Positions 25,601 through 37,873 of a stretch of DNA of 64,000 nt are shown here, piece after piece. The DNA is from Polytrichum commune (lineage: Eukaryota; Streptophyta; Polytrichopsida; Polytrichales; Polytrichaceae): assembly GCA_950295325.1 (NCBI GenBank), contig OX485803.1, positions 63,379,554-63,443,553 on the forward strand. The letters run 5' to 3'. Both the position numbers and the translations under genes were made by a program. The notes beneath the pieces were generated by a model. It saw only the letters and a program-made list of their open reading frames with translations. It had not been told where the DNA came from and did no database searches. Each line of letters begins with the position of its first letter. The first letter of the stretch is position 1.

Positions 25601-27460
25601 AGCAAATGCTAGGACTGAAGATACTAGTTCTCAGCAGGAGGGTGGACAGGTGTCAAAACCATTAGGGACACCTGGCTGGGGTGGCTCTCAGTCTCTTCCT
25701 ACAGATAATGTACCAGAAGTAGCATCAGGGTGGGATGACCTGGAAACTTGCACAAATACTACTGTACAGGAGAAAGGAAATTGGAGTCAGGCTGCAAATG
25801 GTAATTCTTTATCATGCCCTCAAAGGTCATATGCATCGAGAGGGACTTTCAATTGTTACATTTTGATTCATTCAGCATGTTCTGGACATCTTTGAAGGGT
25901 TCTAGCCTAGATGCTCGTGTCCCAAGTTTTTACTTGCATAAGTTCAGGGCATGAATTGTGTCTCCTTGTAAGGTTTGTGCCTTTGTGACGAACTATGTAA
26001 ATCTGCCCGATTCAGATCAAGAGGCCTTGATATAGTGACTCTGATTTTTCCAGTGTATTCCCTGTTCAAAGAATTTCATTTTCATTGCAACGTTTTGTTT
26101 TTATTCATATAATCAAGGAACAGCAGGATCTGCATCTACATCAATATTTCTTCTAAGGTTCTTTATGTCTTCTGATTTGCAGAAAAAAGTGGAGGATGGG
26201 GAACAAGGACAGGGGAACGAGTTCTGGATGACCAGGCGGCTGATGGCTGGGATTCTGTAGACACAGCACCTGAACAAACAGAAGCCGACAACTGGGGAAT
26301 CACCAAAGAGATTGGAACATCAAATTGTTATGCAGGGTCTAGGCCTCCTCGAACTCGACCTCGTGGTTTTGGAGCTAATCCTCAGCCACCAAGGCCGGAG
26401 ATCGAGCCTGAATACCAGGAAATTGATCAGCTTGTGAAGTCCATGCGGTTTATTCTGTTCAACCCGTGAGTACAGCTATCCTCTTGTAGTACTCTGGTTG
26501 CCACTTATCATTTCTATGGCAGGGATTGACTATTTTTTTGATACTGAAAGTGAATGGACCAATGGTGGACTGGTCTCACCTTTTTGATACTGGTAGAGTA
26601 TTTGAGGATGTTTTTATATTTGATACTGTTTGGGTCTATATACCATGCAAGAACCTTCATACCTAGGTGGAATTACCCTAGTATCAGTGTAGTATTATGA
26701 TTATGTGATTTAAGGTATATAGAGATTTCTTGTCTTGTGATACCCACCAATTATCAACATTTCACTGGTTCTACAAATTTGATATCAGTCAGGTAGGTTC
26801 TTTGATACCATCATGGATATTATGCATTGACATCACCTATGTACAATATTGGTATGGACCATACCAGAAGCTCTACTTTTTCTTTTTGGGATAATGTTCT
26901 GGCAGACCCAACTTGATGCAAATTGTTGACTGCTGCAGCAATTACAGCACTGGCACCCGGCTTCCTGATGAAGATGATACTACAGTGCAATCTTTACTGG
27001 CATACCATCCCAAATTCTCGGAGAAGGTTGGGTGTGGCGTCGCCTACATTAAGGTAAACACTTTGAGAGTGTTCATGGGTCTTTTCAAGATCACGTGGAT
27101 GAACCTACCTGTTATCTGCTAAAGTCACGTCAAATGGCTACTTTGTTGTACATGGTAGAATTGTTGAAATTGGCATTTTGTATGCCTCTTGTGTAAGCAT
27201 GCTAATCATTGTGATGTGTGTGTCAGATTGACAAAAGTCCTTTCGTTGAGGATAGGGAGAGCCGTTGCTTCTGGCTGGTTAGGATAGATGGAAGTGAGAC
27301 TGACTTCTCTTTTCACAAATGTGTGAAAGAGAAGGTTGCCCAGGAGTTTCCCTCTTTTGTGGACAGGTATAATGGTCTATATCTTCCAAAACGAGGCGAT
27401 CATGACCCCCCCGTAAATGTAACAAAAGGGGCTGAAACAGAGGCCAAGAAAGATGAATGA
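13625..27460 (+). CDS. NRPE1: DNA-directed RNA polymerase V largest subunit
   Basis: Catalytic subunit of the plant RNA polymerase that makes scaffold transcripts in RNA-directed DNA methylation (nucleus). Exons: 13625-13714, 13953-14085, 14362-14483, 14663-14791, 15433-15633, 15744-16070, 16327-16500, 17206-17361, 17660-18313, 18548-19906, 20086-20261, 20626-20719, 20999-21120, 21512-21678, 22171-22448, 22958-23131, 23448-23588, 23799-25800, 26183-26465, 26906-27053, 27227-27460. All junctions are GT-AG and keep frame: 2,387 codons. The clamp zinc residues (CNTCG, then GHFAHVKL) lie in exons 2-3, the metal-binding DFDGD near residue 617 and the GEPVGVLAATA trigger-loop region near 1076. About 27 GW/WG tryptophans lie at ~1580-2210 and a DeCL domain at ~2240-2365. 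The WG platform and DeCL exclude Pol IV NRPD1. It is longer than Arabidopsis NRPE1 (1,976 aa) and lacks its QS-rich tail. The exon 2 acceptor is the least certain junction. Confidence 0.93.
24040..25800 (+). other. GW/WG Argonaute-hook platform of NRPE1
   Basis: Within exon 18 the tryptophan spacing is dominated by GGWD, DGWG, SGWG and RGWTP contexts in acidic, Gly/Asn/Ser-rich sequence; two more GW sites and one WG lie in exon 19. In Arabidopsis this region binds AGO4. Internal duplication is visible: a segment containing NTE, VDGDGW and TIAAEPD occurs at about 24,460-24,515 and again at about 24,665-24,725. FGNDRGWTP followed by RGRG-type arginine motifs occurs at ~24,975 and ~25,445. The latter adds RGG-like RNA-binding character. 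Confidence 0.9.
26573..26838 (+). repeat. Intronic repeat G, copy in NRPE1 intron 19
   Basis: Inside the 26,466-26,905 intron. It aligns with the inverse complement of 31,473-31,690 in an intron of the neighbouring dehydrogenase gene. Shared words are TTGAGGATGTTTTT, TATATACCAT, CAAGAACCTTCATACCTA and TTGATACCAT. GATAC(C/T) words recur throughout and at the approximate edges. The class is unknown. Confidence 0.65.
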
Positions 27461-29060
27461 TCATGCAGCTTGGAACTTGCCCAAAATAGCTCATTTTGAA
27501 AGAATTGAAGAATTATGTACAGGAAGTAATGATTGTGTTGGGAGCTTGTATATTGAAAGCCTGGAGGATCTCTTGACTAAGATTGATGGCAGCACAACCT
27601 GATGTAATCCGCACAGTGAAATCATGTGGACAAAATTTATGATATATTTTGTCAGTCAAAATATGGAGTTGTGAAGGTTAGTCTTAATTGAATGTTTATC
27701 TCATTTATGAACTGCCTGTACCTGAATAATTTTGTTGAGATATTAGGAGCAATAGGAGTCTTGACAAATATAATTAATGATATACTGTAGTTAAAAGTTG
27801 GAACAAAGATCACATATATTACTTCAGGGAGCGTAATTTAAAATATTTGAACAAGGTTCTAAGATATTCTACGACTCTCTGAAGAACTTACAAATTAGGT
27901 ACCTCTAGTCTGATGATAACTAGTTGAGATTACTTCTACTTGAATGCGCTTTGCATCTTCATTTATTCTTTGTAGAGTCTAGTTCTTTGAACAACTTCAC
28001 ATGACATACATATTATTTGAATGTTTTCAAATGTAACATAATGTAACCTAGAAACCTAGACACTCTTCATGCATAGCTGTGTTCAATGTTTTTGCTAACA
28101 TGCCAACTCTGACTTGTGTCAGCTGTCCAGAAGTCTAAAACATCGATGCTATTCTATGCCTGTACAAGTAAATGTAAAGCCACACTAGAAAAGTGCAGAT
28201 GTGTGTCTGAAGAAGTATAGTTCTGGTGTGATATGCAATCTTTACCTATCCCCAACAAGCAAGTTTACAACAAAAGCACTAAATGTAGTCTATGTTGTAC
28301 AAGACAATTTCAATCATTACTCTTAATTTGAATTGTGTTTGAATGCCTTGCGTGTGGAATGAGTTTAGTTTCAATAGGGTCTTAGTATAATAAGTCATTG
28401 TGTCATGCAAATGCTGGGTCAAATAAAACTGGGCTACACAGTTTTTGATGTGTTTTAACCTGGTTTCCCTGTCTGCAAGTGGTTATTTACTGTTACCCTG
28501 TATTGTGTCATGCTGCCTACATACCTTCCCCCTAAGTGTGGTCAGTTAACCTCAACCCTGCTTGATTAGACCAAAATATTTGATGTGGAAATTAGACATA
28601 AAAATTTTAGGTGCTGTGGTGGGTCTTACAACTCAGATCACAACAAATGACGGACGGGTGACAAATGAAGGCAATAAACGTTTTACAAGGTAAATACTGG
28701 TATATTATGAAAGTAACTGATCTTACATTTGAAACATAAATAAAATCAATCCTCTTCACACGAGGTGAGTGAAATGTTGGGAGTACTAAATAAGTATGAT
28801 GTACTTTGACTCCTATAAGTACAAACTATGTTTGTTCCATGCAACTCATGCAATAAGTTAAATACTAGTGCTGAATTGTTCTCTGAAATTGAACATGAAG
28901 TTGGTTAAGGCAGAGTACTGGATGCAATGGCTTAGGCTCATCAGTGACCATTCTGATCGTTTGATGACACTTGGAGAGGGAGAGTTGCAAAAGGAATGGC
29001 AACATGAGGAATTTGAGGAAGGTCATGATTTGTGCAGGGAATGTTAAGGTGGGGGAGCCA
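27461..29060. other. Spacer between convergent genes
   Basis: NRPE1 (+) and the dehydrogenase (-) converge here, so both 3' UTRs and poly(A) sites should fall in this 1.6 kb of A/T-rich sequence. I see no element ends, tRNA or further exon chain. Confidence 0.5.
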
Positions 29061-32000
29061 TCAAAGATTAAACATTACTTTGATAGCATTGCCACCTTTG
29101 GCACTAGTCTCGAATGCATCCTTCACATCTTGCTGGGAGAATGCAAAACGGTGGGTGATGAGAGGTTTCACATCAATGCGCTGGCTGCTCAACAAGTCTA
29201 GGCACATTGGGTATGTGTTGCGGTATCGAAATACTCCCAGAATGTCCACTTCCCTGTATTAGTCCAAAACATCAATGTGTTTAGTGCATGTACATGTAAA
29301 ATTTAAGTTTGAATATGACAAATATGATCCCCCTTATGCCCTAATCAAAGCAATTAGAGCACAAGGATGAAAAGTCAACCCTCGCATGGGTCATCACTGT
29401 CAGAGTAAGAGGTGCCATGCACATGAGAAGCATCACCTTTCTAACCAACCTAAACACATCACCACCACTTACCAAAAAATAATGGAAACAATACACCAAA
29501 TTGCCATTGAATATTACCTATCTAGTTCTCAATAAACATAAAATTAGATGGCAAACAAACTCTGGTATGCATGTACACAAGTATGTCTCTGGGGAATTTG
29601 GGGCAGAGGGGTTGATCGGTACAAAGTGGTGCACCAACCCATGTCAAAATGTTTGAAAACGTAGGACGAATTCTCATGGTGAATGCAAGTGCATGCATTG
29701 GATGGAAATGTGAAATACCGAGAAGCCGCAGGGGTAATGGGGAGTGTCATATCATTTTCTCGCATTCCCACAATACAGACACATCCGGCTGAGCGAGTGA
29801 CATTCAATGAAGTCGTCAAGCTTTTGGTGACCCCCACACAGTCGCATGTGACGTCGATGGGCGCACCCATTGCCTTCTGCATTGCCTTGATCTCCTTCTC
29901 CATATCCTGCACACACGAATCCAGAAAAAAATAAGATTACAAACTACTTCACTGTTGCTGCAAGCAAGTGGCACAAAAGCTTGAAACATGTGGAAGTAAT
30001 CACTTAAAAGTAGGCATGTCTTATTCAGTTATTCATCTGAATTGGACATCTATATTTGAGTGGTGTGTGGTCAGGTGTGGATCCAAAAATGGACACCAAA
30101 AAGATGTGTTTAAAAGATGTTGGATTAAGTGCTTAAAATATGCTAATCATTCTAAGTTCAATATACTAAATATACCACTTAGTGAGGGTTGTATTAATTC
30201 AAGTCACACTCACAAATTTAGCCAAATTTCAAAGTTATCGAGGGCTTAATACAACCAAATTGTTGTTGAGTGACACCAAATTTATGACTACGGTAAATTC
30301 TATGCTCATTTACCATATATTTCAAGACATTTAGTGTGTGCCACATGCTTGTGAGTAAATAGTGTCAAGTGCCGGTACGTTCATCCCAAGTACTGCCGAT
30401 ACTTTCATGCTAAGTGTTGGTACTTTAAGTGTATAGTGCCAAGTGCCGAGATGAAGCATGCTTCCTAGATCTTTAATTTGGTGGCACTAATTCATAGCAT
30501 AAAGGAATATAATATCACCTTCACTAATAGGTTGGCAACGGTCTGCGACCCGACACAAATTGTCGATGCATGGTATTAGCTAAGGATGAAGTTGGTGCCT
30601 TTGTCTGCTTGCTCCATGGTGCGTTTTGCCGCATGGCTCAGTGTTGCGCCTTGAGCTAAGCCACGCCATAGGGCGCTGCCTAATGCGTTTCCCACCCTCA
30701 CTAATTTCCCACACTCACTAATTGGTATATTTAGTGTAGTGAACATAATTTTTTTGGGTGGGGGGGAAGGATATGACCATTTAATGAGCATTCACTTTGA
30801 CAATTAATAAGATATTCATATGAGCTCCAAAAATGATAAAAGAAAAATGCTATGGCTTGATTTGGATTTTCTAATCATTTCTTAATGATGGTGTGTTTCA
30901 TTTCCTATGAAGTAGGCGGCTAGTTGGAAGAGTAACCATTTAACACCCATCTAGCTTATTGTAAATGGGTTGAGGGTTAGACACCTCAGCATTTCTGGAG
31001 ATGAGCACCACGTCATTGGCTCCAAGCTGCTTTGCAAAAGACAAGCGCTCCGAGTGTGTGTCAGCAAGCACCACCCGAGGGCTTCCAAAGGCTTTGGCTA
31101 CGAGCAAGGTGACTAACCCAATGGCTCCACCGCCAATCACCAAAACACGCGTTTCAGGGCCCACACGTGCCCGTCGGCAAGCATGCACACCCACACTCAA
31201 TGGCTCACACATTGCACCCTCTTCCAGGGAAACATTCTCGGGAAGCTTGAAGCACATGTCGGCTGGGTGTACCACCTGCCACAATTAAAGACAAGCATTC
31301 AAATTCCGATGTCGAGTCAGACCTATAAAAACCATTCAAATTCCGAGGTTGAGTCAGACCTATAAATGTCAGACAATAATACAGTCGTCGTAGTCATGTA
31401 AGTTAATTACAGGTTAACCTTTGAGATTTTTTTTGGATTTGGAGGAATTGACCGTTGCTGGACTTGCATCCAGGTGAATGCATGGTATCAATAAGGGCTT
31501 TGAGTTCCAAGTCTTTGTATTCCCGAGTCATTGTTTGTGTCAATGCCATCCCAATACCATAAAATTGACACTAGAATAATTTTACGTAGGTATGAAGGTT
31601 CTTGAATGGTATATAAACTCATATGATATCAAAAAGAACGAACAAAAACATCCTCAAAGACTCGAACCCTACCGGTATCAGAAACATGTAAAAACCTCAT
31701 CATACATTACCTCACCCAATTCGTTTAAAAAATTTAACTCCAGCATTGGAATTCTACCTGATGTGCGAGTGAGCCATGCACGGGTGGAGTTGCAAAGAAC
31801 TGCATGTCTGGGCACAAATTGTAGAGACCTTCCTTACAGTAGTTGCATTTCCAGCAGGGAACACCAGGCTCTAGCGCCACGCGGTCACCAACAGCCAAAT
31901 GCTTCACATTACTCCCAATCTCCGCAATAATTCCTGAGCTCTCATGACCTACCACCATGGGCTCCTTCACCTCATACACTCCCACTCTCAAATGCTGCAC

Positions 32001-32656
32001 TCACAACATCCCACAAACAAATTTCACCCTGGGGAAATCTCGAGGCAAATGGTTTCACTCATCATCACATATATCCCACATGCAAACCATGTGTGTAGAC
32101 ATCACATGTTTCTTGCCTCACACTGCTCAATAACGTAAGAATGTTGAATTCATTAATCAACATTCAACATCACAAACTCCAGAAGAAAGGATTGAGTTCC
32201 GTGTAAATTACTGGTACACTCTATTTCAGATGGAAGAGGTAAACCTGGTACACCTTACGTGGTGACCATGACAGATTTGGCGTAATTTAATTTACCTGAA
32301 GATAATGGACATCACTACCGCAGATTCCCACTGCCTTAATTTGCACCCTCACCTGCGAGTCGCCTGCAAACACATTGAAGAGCTCGACTTTCATCAATCA
32401 ATACATCTGCCGCAATGTTCCAAGCAAGACACTGTTGATCTTTTCTTTACCATGGTGATTAATTCATGCCCCAAATTTACCCTAGTGTGATTTGAGCGGC
32501 TCCGACACTATGTAGTTGTGGGATTATCACAGGTCAAGAGTTAAGACACAGACCAAGAGACTCGGGTAGCTCATATGGCTGCACTTTCAAGTCGTTGATG
32601 CCGCAAATGAAAGCCGCCAAGTTCCCATCCTGCTGCGATTCTCCATGGGTTGACAT
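29061..32656 (-). CDS. Sorbitol / L-idonate dehydrogenase (zinc-dependent MDR family)
   Basis: NAD-dependent zinc alcohol dehydrogenase oxidising sorbitol and/or L-idonate, probably cytosolic since no targeting peptide is evident. Exons from 5' to 3' on the minus strand: 32656-32554, 32363-32296, 31994-31758, 31275-30985, 29906-29719, 29253-29061. All introns are GT-AG and phases agree, giving 359 aa, close to the ~364 aa usual for plant homologues. Catalytic zinc region GICGSD (Cys49) and GHES (His74, Glu75). Structural zinc cysteines 104, 107, 110 and 118 in CWKCNYC...NLC. The Rossmann motif GGGAIG follows, and the C-terminus GGNAIKVMFNL is conserved. The ATG at 32,656 gives MSTHGES, then sequence matching the family's N-terminus. 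I cannot tell the sorbitol from the L-idonate class by eye. It lies tail-to-tail with NRPE1. Confidence 0.9.
30769..30912 (+). repeat. Dispersed repeat A, copy 2 (intronic)
   Basis: This relative of 501-655 lies in the fourth intron (29,907-30,984) of the dehydrogenase gene, next to G- and T-rich runs. Confidence 0.6.
31473..31690 (-). repeat. Intronic repeat G, copy in the dehydrogenase
   Basis: This lies in the 31,276-31,757 intron. The minus strand aligns with 26,573-26,838 of the NRPE1 intron. Relative to its own host gene, it has the same orientation as the NRPE1 copy has to NRPE1. Confidence 0.65.
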
Positions 32657-34095
32657 GTCCGCTCCTGTGGGTATTTGCTACCTTAGCTGGAATTTTTCGG
32701 AATTGTTTTGGGAGCTCGAGGTCTGCAAGGGAAACCTCCACAACAATTCAGTAAGGGTTCGGCTGCCAGCTCAATAAATCATAGGCAGATAGAGAGAGAA
32801 TATGTATCATGCAGGGTAGGATTTGGGAGTCATGCAAAATCGGTGGTCCAGTGCCACTGTTACTCCTCCAAGAGACCCGACCAGAGGTGGGCTCCGAAAT
32901 GCTCAGAGTAGCTGAAATATATGAATTGCCCAACCGAGTGGCAAGTGAAATACTCACACCAAGGGCCAGATCTCAAAAGGTGTGGCAGTATGTGGGTAGA
33001 ATCTGATTGAAAAATTGTCTGCGGATACTCACAGTGCAAGAAAATCCGGGAGTCGTTGTATGTCAGATGCGGGATAACTAATTGCACTGTACCTACTCCA
33101 CACAGATCAGCGGCAATATATTTAAACCCTCGAAATGGAATGAGAAAATCATGTTGAACGACGAAGAATCTTTTAGCAGGTCATGCAAAAACCACTGCTC
33201 CAAATGCAAACAGCTGCAAAACGGCACTTGACATCCAGATTATTAGTCTTTGTGAAGTACTAAAATCCAATCTACATGTACACAACGTACCACATCCATG
33301 AGAGGTCCGTGCCCTCACCAAACTCCGCTGCGGAGTGTTTCAAATCAAATTGGTGATCTGGTGAGGCATCCATCCACAATGAGAATAATTGAGCCATGAT
33401 GAACTTGTATTATGATGCTTGCACTCTACAAATTCACAGTCCAGCCTGGCCACGATCAGCAAATCTGCATGTGGTGTGAGGAGTTTTTCTACAGATTGTG
33501 ATGAATTTGATAAAATCATGCTTGAGTTCAAAAAACTATATGAATTGTTTTTTGGATAAAAGGTTGAAATGTTGTGCGCATGCATCCCTCCGTCTATCTG
33601 TCTGCTTTGCTGAAATCTATGATGCAATTACTGTGCTGCAAAAGAAGTACCTCCTCTGAGGAAGAATATGCATGTGGCACATTTGTTGGGGAAGCTAGTT
33701 GGACATGTGTCCATCTTCCTAAACTCCCACGAGTTCCCTTGAACTAACTTAACCTTTTCATGATTTAAACGACTAAAATTTGCCTTGCCAACCTCATCCT
33801 CCATCCCTGAGCTCTCGCTTGAACCAACCCTATTAGCCTCGCGGTGATGATGCCTACCATCACCAACCTCTCATTGTGCCAAGCAAGCCACTCAATCGAT
33901 GTTGTTGTTCGCCATCTGACAACAGTTTGGGAAATTACAAACATAACTACAAATATAATCACAGGGGAACCGTTATGTACAACACTATCTTAACTTTAAG
34001 AAACTCATATACAAAACTTTTATAGTGAATTTTTTAGTAGATTTGTTTTTCGAGATGTAAATTTGTTATGTTAATTTAATGAATTTTTTTAATTG
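32657..34095. other. Upstream region of the dehydrogenase; otherwise empty
   Basis: The promoter of the minus-strand dehydrogenase should lie in the first few hundred bases to the right of 32,656. Nothing in the remainder is recognisable. Confidence 0.4.
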
Positions 34096-34535
34096 ACGAA
34101 ATGCATAATTCTCCAATGCTAAAATTGCTCAAAATGTACTTCTCTACAATAGGGCAACATACCTTAGGTGAGGGAAGGGGGTGGGGGTTTAAGTTTTTGT
34201 GCTGGATGGATGAGAGGTATGCTTATATGTGATAATTCCCTCTTGACTTCTTTTTAGTGTTTCATGATGGAAAGAAATGAGGATGGCAAATTTTCATATT
34301 TTAAGTTTGAAAATTGAGATGATTATTGGAAATAAAGGTTGTAGATCAATAAATTGGAGTTATAAGTTCTTTTGATTTAGTATGAAAATTTCTTGAAGAA
34401 ACGTATAATTCTTTAAAATTGCTCAAGATGTAATTTATCTATAACATGGCTGCAAACCTTAGGGAGTCAAGTTTGTGTTGGATGGATGAGAGGTACACTT
34501 GTATGCAGTAACTCCCTCTCTACTTTTCATAAATG
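34096..34535 (+). repeat. Diverged direct repeat
   Basis: 34,096-34,260 and 34,397-34,535 share GCATAATTCT/GTATAATTCT, AAAATTGCTCAA, GATGT/AATGTA, TGGATGGATGAGAGGTA and AACTCCCTC/AATTCCCTC in order. This is an old local duplication with no coding signal. Confidence 0.6.
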
Positions 34536-34632
34536 CAAGCAGATTCTCATAGATGAGGCAGTAGTGATCAAGATGGCTTTAGTTCTTGGAGAGTTAAGAG
34601 AGTTGATCTCATGGAAAGCAAGTAATTATGAT

Positions 34633-34855
34633 GTGAGATGACCCTAAACTACCGGATGGTAATGAAGAGGTACACAAAACTAGATGGAGTGTGTGGGCGG
34701 CTCGATTCCCGGCCGTGAAATCTTCTCTCCATTTGACGAAAAAAATAGCAAGGTCACCACACGCCTCATTTGTTCCAAAAAGAGAGATAAAGAAAGTAAG
34801 CAATTCATGTGTTGATTGGGTAATGTAGATAAACCTAACCTTAATCCCATGGAGT
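34633..34855 (+). mobile_element. tRNA-related SINE, second type
   Basis: This 223-bp unit is flanked by near-perfect 13-bp duplications (AAGTAATTATGAT at 34,620-34,632; AAGTAAGTATGAT at 34,856-34,868). It carries a box B match GGCTCGATTCC at 34,699-34,709 and a weaker box A-like TACCGGATGGTAATG from 34,650. No second copy is recognised here. Sequence and tail differ from the SINE at 9,993. Confidence 0.6.
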
Positions 34856-34868
34856 AAGTAAGTATGAT

Positions 34869-37518
34869 CAACTTATTCTAGAATTTCTTGTGCTAAGCAC
34901 GTTGATGAGGTTGGAAATTGGAACGACCTTGGTTAAGTCTTCAAGTTCTTAGGGATCACACACTTGACGATTGCATGGCGCTCAAGACTTTGCAAGATCG
35001 CCACATAGGCCGTCACATCTCCCCATTGCATGACCATAACACTAACCCAAACCTTACATGGGAGGGTCGGGCGACCTCTTGGTCTTGGTTGGACAACCAA
35101 CCAAAATAAACCATGTGTACAAGATAATACTAGGGCATAGCACTCTTACGACTAGTTGTTCATTCTAATGTTGGAAGCAACAAATGTATGCATGTGCTAC
35201 ATAGTGGTGCTTTTAGGTTCATGATGGTTTTGGGTATACGAACCTTAAACGTGTCGGCAAATTAAACTGGATGGAAATGTTGTGGATGACAAAATGACGA
35301 AAGTGCAAGAGTGCAAGAGTGGACGGAAATATATTTAAGACATTGCACTAAAACTATTTTGGAGGAATCGAGTAACCCCTGCAACCATGAAAGTACATAC
35401 ATACATAACAACTTTTGGAACATTGGGTTGTTGCCGATGGGTGACATGTTAGCAAGGCTCCTTGATTCGCATGGAATCATTATGGCATCAAACGTAAAGG
35501 GATGCATGGGTTCGAGTGGCGTACAAATAACTAACTATACCTACCTAGTATGTGTGTCACATGCATGTGTCTTCCGCAAAGCTATGGCATTCAGCCACGT
35601 GCCACCACGGAGATGCAAGCTTACTTGCCTCTCCCATGCAAGTGCTTTTAAATTTCTTTCATGAAGACTCCAACCCCTTCTCTCCCTCATCAGTTCATTG
35701 CATTGGGAACTTTGAAAACCCTAGGACTCTAGTTTTTGAATTTGTTCCCTAGAGCACGACAAAAGTGCACCCCTTCAGTTCCAAGGCAACATACCTTATT
35801 TCTTCATCACAACCCCCAAAACAAAACAAACACCATTTCTGAATGTATAGTGGTTAATACCATATCAATCGTGATATTGTGAATCCATGTGTCTCGCACT
35901 AGCTTTCAGATCATAGTATTTTGCTGAGCATATAGATTAAAAGATCTACGTACAAATCCATATGATCTAAAATTTAATGTGGTCATTATAAGCACATTCA
36001 CTTAGAAATTTGCCATATTTATTTACTAATATGGTAATGCTTTTCTTGTTAACCATAACATTACGAAGCAACTACATGATGGTTTCTTTCCAAAGAAAGG
36101 AATTGCATTCTAAAAAAATTTGACAATTTACTTGTTGAAAAATTCACAATACACAACCTAAGTGTTGCCCATAAATAGGTTCCTAAAATTTAAAGATAAA
36201 CATGCTCGTGTGATACATGGTTCCATCAAACATAGCCAAGAAGTTGTGCAATATTTTGCATCATTTGAGTCACAAAGCTTTAAGTGATTTGAAATTGAAT
36301 GGAATACTTTGTAAATGACACAACACTAAATATTGGCATATATGGTATTTAATGTCATTATGGTAACTTTTTTAATGACAATTCTTAGGAATGAGTTTAC
36401 AAGTATTGTCTTCCCAACTTACTATTTATTTCTTCCGTTGTCCGATTATTGTAACAAAGTTTGATGTATTCTACGTCCTAATATTTTTGTGAAGAAATAT
36501 TGTTGTGGATGATTGGAATTTGAAAAAATGACTTTGTAATTGCAACATTGTAAATTTATAATGCCCAATTTATTTTACAAGGGATGACAAATAATCCAAG
36601 GTTTACATTTAGTGTTAGTGGCACTATACTGGCGGTGTACATTAGGTATTGAGCAATGCCGATAGCATTGGTGACACTAGATACAATATTTAGTGTAGTG
36701 CTTGGGAATATCCGATTAAAGTTTATCACACTATATCCAAAGAAATGGTGTAGCACTATTGTGTAGACCATTGATTGTCAAGGAAGACTTTTACCATAAT
36801 AATATTCAGCTGCTATGAGCCGTTTCATTCTAATAATATTCAATGTCATTACTTCCCCCAAATAACTCATACTTTATCAAGCTGAATGTACTTAGACAAG
36901 CATCCATGAGGTTGAATTTTAGCACCTTACATGATGTATTCCCAACCCCACCCAATCTAGTCATTTAGTTGAACAATGTTATGACAATGCATTTGAGGCT
37001 TTTACCTACTTATTAACTTTTCTCCAATTTACATTCATTGTCATCCAAACTAATTTGGAATCATCATGAGAACTAAGCATGTGATGTGCATGGATGTGCA
37101 CCTCATTGATTTTCTTATATCCATAATAATGTGTATTGTGAAGTACTGTAGCAGGCTCTCTATTTCGACACAAAATAATGACTTCCCTATGAGATCTTGC
37201 CACGTGCTATCCTCACATTCGATAAGACCCACTTGCATCCGACGTGGAAACTACATTCCGGCACATATAAAGATGAAACATAGAGCCCTCTACAATAATA
37301 TGATGTCACAATTTTGTTGACTTTGGGGGACATACTCCTTGGATACACTATTTACAATAGACAAGCCTTTTGCGGCAAAACGGAGGGTCTCAACTTCATG
37401 CATGAGTGACTTATGCAGATCATTGACGGTAACCATGTCCAATAACAAGTCACTAGGTTATTTGGTCCACCTCAACTCCAAGATTATGATGTACCTTGAA
37501 TAAGGGATTTATTGATTG
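34869..37518. other. Gene-free stretch with CACTAAAT-type fragments
   Basis: At 36,596-36,705 the words TTTAGTGTTAGTG, GGTGACACTAGAT and ATATTTAGTGTAGTG recall the CACTAAAT repeats at 1.5-2.4 and 53.8 kb. Otherwise I see no element ends, RNA gene or exons. Confidence 0.45.
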
Positions 37519-37860
37519 GGGTGCAAGCATGGCAAAGTGGATAGCTCTCGATCCTTGCACATGTTTAAAGTGAAAGTGATTCAAATCAATACATGAATTT
37601 TGAGTTTTGTGAAAAAAAAAAACATTTAGAAAGTTCATAAACATTTTTAAAACATATTGATTTACAAATCTAAGCAATTTATGTTGAAGAAAAAATCTAC
37701 ATATTTTAGAAGATAGTACAAGTGACGTGCAAGTGGTGATATTAAACAAACAATTGTCAATTGTTTTTTTTTAAATATGATAAAATTACATTGAAGATGA
37801 CCTCAAGTGTAAAATGAATTCAAGGAATTAAAATTAAAAATTAAATAGTTAAGGTCATGA
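37519..37860 (+). repeat. Relative of the left part of the 2.76-kb TIR element
   Basis: This aligns with 49,956-50,335: GGTGCAAGCATGGCAAAGTGGA, AAGTGA-AGTGATTCAA, TTTGAATTTT-like, CATTTTAAAACA, TCTACAAA/TTTACAAATC, AAGCAAT, AATAGTTAAGGTCATGA. The second terminus was not found. Confidence 0.65.
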
Positions 37861-37873
37861 GCAAAGGATGTTT

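Noticed and set aside
24052..25665. Several long alternative frames over NRPE1 exon 18
   Set aside because: They are shadows of the Gly/Trp-rich coding repeat. The chosen frame joins both neighbouring exons in phase and continues into the DeCL domain.
13625..27460. Pol IV largest subunit (NRPD1) as identity
   Set aside because: NRPD1 lacks the long GW/WG platform, which is present here along with DeCL.
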